A DNA stretch of 64,000 bases. Origin: Sporosarcina ureae. Its GTDB lineage: Bacteria > Bacillota > Bacilli > Bacillales_A > Planococcaceae. Where the stretch lies: positions 682,001 to 746,000 of the forward strand of contig NZ_CP015207.1 in the NCBI RefSeq assembly GCF_002101375.1. The letters are read 5' to 3'. Below are positions 63,556-64,000 of the stretch, piece after piece (position 1 is the first letter of the stretch; every line of letters starts with the position of its first letter). A model generated the notes under the pieces. The model did not search any database. It was not told the origin of the DNA and saw only the letters and a program-made list of their open reading frames with translations. Position numbers and translations under genes: made by a program.

Positions 63556-64000
63556 TTAGCTTTGAAATTGTGCTTCCAGACGATAAATCGGCTGACCTTT
63601 ACTCGAAAACTTCTCTTCGTACTCGGTTAACACATTATCTTCAGGCATGTTTGCGTGTAAATCGAGTGAAACGGATCGTAATTTCATACCATAGTCCGTC
63701 ATGGAGACAAGAGAATATTCAAACAGCGAACGATTATCTGTCTTAAAGTGAATTTCTCCATTCGTCGTCAAAACACCTTCATATTTCGCTAAAAAGTTTG
63801 GATGTGTCAAACGACGCTTTTCATGGCGATCTTTTGGCCATGGATCAGAAAAGTTTAAGTACACACGATTAATTTCTGAATCCGCAAAAATGGACTCCAA
63901 CTCTTCTCCATTGACACGCATCAAACGAAGATTAGCAGGCTTTTCCGCTTCAATTGCTTTCTCTAACGCGGATACGATTACATTATCGAAATGTTCGATG
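63556..64000 (-). CDS. trmB: tRNA (guanine-N7-)-methyltransferase, C-terminal part (runs off window)
   Basis: 148 residues are inside the window, read on the minus strand from the window edge (ending ...[10 protein letters not shown]). TrmB signatures are present: [20 protein letters not shown] (the SDPWPKxxHxKRR motif) and [18 protein letters not shown]. It methylates G46 of tRNA with SAM. The internal ATG at 63924 is not the start; the frame is open to the end. The GxGxG SAM motif should lie just outside. Confidence 0.95.
   Translation of the reverse strand, partial: IEHFDNVIVSALEKAIEAEKPANLRLMRVNGEELESIFADSEINRVYLNFSDPWPKDRHEKRRLTHPNFLAKYEGVLTTNGEIHFKTDNRSLFEYSLVSMTDYGMKLRSVSLDLHANMPEDNVLTEYEEKFSSKGQPIYRLEAQFQS

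Overview
The window looks like a chromosome segment of a low-GC, endospore-forming Bacillota of the Planococcaceae, most like Sporosarcina. The backbone follows the Bacillus subtilis region accDA-dnaE-nrnA-ytpI-ytoI-ytkL-ald-ackA-ytxK-tpx-yteJ-sppA-ppnK-ytcI-ssp-thiI-iscS-ezrA-rpsD-tyrS-acuABC-ccpA-aroA-ytxHG-murC-sftA-ytpR-ytpQ-ytoP-ytzB-ytnP-trmB. Sporulation is indicated by an alpha/beta SASP gene with a sigma-G-type promoter, and a general stress regulon by two sigma-B-type promoters. The genus is an inference from gene order and protein flavour, not from a search.

Layout. 0-11.7 kb: fatty-acid initiation (accA end, accD, a GntR/FadR-type regulator), dnaE, nrnA, ytpI, ytoI, ytkL, pepQ, ald and a universal stress protein. 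11.7-15.8 kb: a GC-rich palindromic repeat, an IS3-family element sitting in the loop of the ackA terminator, ackA and ytxK. 15.8-31.6 kb: tpx, an RDD protein, sppA, NAD kinase, an acyl-CoA synthetase, two more repeat copies, SASP, thiI-iscS, ezrA, a membrane-anchored trypsin-like protease, a YflT stress protein, a carboxymuconolactone decarboxylase-like protein, a baeRF-like protein, an unassigned structured RNA gene with a near-consensus promoter, a methionine gamma-lyase and rpsD with its leader. 31.6-39.5 kb: an accessory island between rpsD and tyrS holding an XRE/ImmA/PIN toxin-antitoxin-like operon, a small kinase-fold protein, an excalibur-domain membrane protein, a lipoprotein and several small unknown genes. 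39.5-64 kb: tyrS with T-box, a class A PBP, acuA-acuB-acuC (acuC frame broken at an A AAA AAG heptamer), ccpA, aroA, an FtsA-like ATPase with C-terminal repeats, ytxH-ytxG, murC, sftA, ytpR-ytpQ, a lipoprotein, a DUF84 NTPase, an M42 peptidase, ytzB, another repeat copy, ytnP and the 3' part of trmB.

Functional links. accD/accA are translationally coupled to their regulator. AckA, AcuA/B/C and CcpA belong to acetate and overflow metabolism, but acsA, the usual AcuA/AcuC target and neighbour, is absent here. ThiI and its dedicated cysteine desulfurase overlap by 4 bp. EzrA, the PBP, MurC, SftA and the FtsA-like protein form a cell-envelope and division set. Coordinates of starts were moved from the longest frame where a ribosome binding site or family length supported an internal start.

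Most interesting points: the orphan structured RNA at 29.0-29.3 kb; palindromic repeats whose outer arms differ between copies but stay self-complementary; the IS in the ackA terminator loop; the XRE-ImmA-PIN operon with tandem operators; the acuC slippery-site frameshift; a Tpx lacking the usual resolving cysteine; and the FtsA-like protein with tandem C-terminal repeats.
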